Origin: JALEFZ01 sp038527485
Lineage (GTDB): Bacteria > Bacteroidota > Bacteroidia > J057
DNA length: 64,000 nt
Assembly: GCA_038527485.1 (NCBI GenBank)
Contig: JBCBFT010000007.1
Location: 1 to 64,000, forward strand
Direction of reading: 5' to 3'
Shown here: positions 62,889 to 64,000 of the stretch, piece by piece
How positions within the stretch are numbered: the first letter of the stretch is position 1
How the letters are laid out: every line of letters starts with the position of its first letter
Program-made: the position numbers and the translations under genes
Notes under the pieces: generated by a model
Database searches by the model: none
The model's input: only the letters and a program-made list of their open reading frames with translations
What the model was told of the DNA's origin: nothing

Positions 62889-64000
62889 ATGAAGATTCCT
62901 TATATCCATATCATAAGCATCATTTTACTCCTTCTCACGATGAACGCTGGCTTCGGTCAGGAAATACTGAACGGCCAAATCGTTACGCCCAAAGGAGTGG
63001 GAATCTTAGCTGCGAATGTCCAGACGACAGGCACAGTAAGAGTGGGAACCATCACAGATCAAGAAGGACGTTTTCAGCTAGATATTACAAACGTCGGAGA
63101 TGAAGATTCTTTGAAAGTACAATTTCCAGGTTTTCAGGTAGAAATGAGAGCCATTGGAGACGTGAGAAACGAATCCGCGCTAGTGATTCAGATGAGAAAC
63201 CGAAACCTAAGTCTAGAAGAGGTTATGATCGAAGCACGCAGACCAATCTCAGATCAGTTTTCGGTCGAGCGCATGACCAAGATGGATGTGTATCTCAATC
63301 CTTTAGCAGCGGGTGATCCCTTACGGGCCGTGACGATCCTGCCTTCGTCTACCAATACAGACGAATCAGCCAATCCCTCGCTCAGAGGAAGTAGCGCCGC
63401 GCGTAGCCGCGTGATCTTGAATGGCGTCCCCGTCTACCAGCCCGTACGCAACAGCCAAATCAATGGCATCGGCAACTTCAGCCTGTTCAACACAGAACTA
63501 CTAGACGAGCAACTGGTCTACGCCAGTAATCCACCGCTCACCTTCGGTAACGTCAGCGGCGGCATCGTCCAGCTCAACACAGTCCGTGAAATCAATGAGT
63601 CTTCTACGCAGCTATCCGTAGGGATGGCCAATCTAGGAGCCTTTCGCACACAAAAGTTAAAAAATGGGGCTTTCTTTCAAGCCTACACCAATTATCAGGT
63701 TTCAGACCTGTTTTTGAAAATACATCCGGAGGCACTCGGTTTCCTCCAAGATTTTGGTAGTCTAGATGCTGGTTTACACTGGTATCTCCCCCTAAGCAAT
63801 AGCTGGTCATTTCAGGGTATCTCCTATGGGATTCAGGAGACTTACGCTGCAGATGCTCAAGTCTATGCTTACAACGGGCTGGCTCAGGCAAACAAAGGCC
63901 GCACTTTCCATGTGGGAAATTTGCAGTACCAGTCTTCTCAATTCGTTCTTTTCCTCCGTGGGGGTTTTGATGCAAGCCAAACAGATTATCAGTATGGAAA
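62889..64000 (+). CDS. TonB-dependent receptor, N-terminal part (runs off the window)
   Basis: The frame stays open from ATG 62889 to the window end (370 codons). Signal peptide 1-23 (MNAGFGQ). A CarboxypepD_reg-like domain follows (ILNGQIVTPKGVGILAANVQ, then TITDQEGRFQLDI). The plug domain starts near residue 145 (NPSLRGSSAARSRVILNGVP, about 161-180) and a barrel strand pattern follows. Outer-membrane import of a ligand by TonB is expected. No SusD partner is visible inside the window. Substrate unknown. Confidence 0.85.
   Translation, partial: MKIPYIHIISIILLLLTMNAGFGQEILNGQIVTPKGVGILAANVQTTGTVRVGTITDQEGRFQLDITNVGDEDSLKVQFPGFQVEMRAIGDVRNESALVIQMRNRNLSLEEVMIEARRPISDQFSVERMTKMDVYLNPLAAGDPLRAVTILPSSTNTDESANPSLRGSSAARSRVILNGVPVYQPVRNSQINGIGNFSLFNTELLDEQLVYASNPPLTFGNVSGGIVQLNTVREINESSTQLSVGMANLGAFRTQKLKNGAFFQAYTNYQVSDLFLKIHPEALGFLQDFGSLDAGLHWYLPLSNSWSFQGISYGIQETYAADAQVYAYNGLAQANKGRTFHVGNLQYQSSQFVLFLRGGFDASQTDYQYG

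Overview
The window looks like chromosome of a free-living, probably aquatic member of the Bacteroidota. Four intact or broken genes end in type IX secretion (T9SS) type A sorting domains. There are SprB-like repeats, giant repeat-rich secreted proteins, lipoproteins with Bacteroidota-style lipoboxes, a phosphoserine phosphatase-phosphoglycerate dehydrogenase fusion, a TonB-dependent receptor, and almost no Shine-Dalgarno sequences. Order or genus cannot be fixed from the sequence alone. I see no rRNA, tRNA, CRISPR array, transposase, integrase or prophage.

Layout. 0-4.4 kb: two secreted hydrolases, each preceded by the same 32-bp element, with two small genes (one XRE-type) between copies of a dispersed hairpin repeat. 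4.8-7.3 kb: a T9SS-sorted beta-helix/dockerin/cohesin-like gene broken by a stop and a frameshift. 7.5-13 kb: a WYL regulator, a DUF4345-like membrane protein, a KefF-KefB potassium/proton efflux pair, and a divergent Crp-type regulator followed by an alpha/beta hydrolase. 13.3-17.9 kb: a T9SS-sorted esterase, lactate permease, a nuclease-A-inhibitor-like protein and a lipoprotein with 18 histidines in strict heptad register. 18-31 kb: rapA, a BNR/sortilin-type secreted protein, a thioesterase, a putative metal-homeostasis pair behind a perfect palindrome, arginase, a VOC protein, a desaturase and a thioredoxin. 31.5-38.1 kb: a 2,222-residue T9SS protein with a tandem duplication of about 530 residues. 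38.2-49.1 kb: an NTF2-like protein, an XRE/two-membrane-protein operon with its own operator, phosphohexomutase, a candidate structured RNA, a GH13 enzyme and several small enzymes. 49.8-58.1 kb: a 2,338-residue lectin/LamG protein ending in a dockerin-like pair but lacking a recognisable sorting domain, followed by a T9SS-sorted partner candidate. 58.3-64 kb: SerB-SerA fusion, a membrane protein/winged-helix pair, a TPR lipoprotein and the start of a TonB-dependent receptor.

The least explained feature is the intergenic DNA. At least five families of short palindromic repeats recur. The most striking (GTAG followed by a GNCCAC/GTGGNC hairpin) sits at the 3' end of five plus-strand genes. In each case the TAG of its GTAG is in frame, either as the stop codon or as a second tandem stop. 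Its stem shows a compensatory C:G to A:T change, and at two loci it has expanded into tandem arrays. This looks like a dispersed 3'-end RNA or DNA structure rather than random decay.

By theme: surface and secreted enzymes or adhesins (hydrolases, esterase, GH13, beta-helix and LamG proteins, TonB receptor) suit polymer capture. KefFB, arginase, lactate permease, SerAB, phosphohexomutase and RapA are housekeeping or central metabolism.
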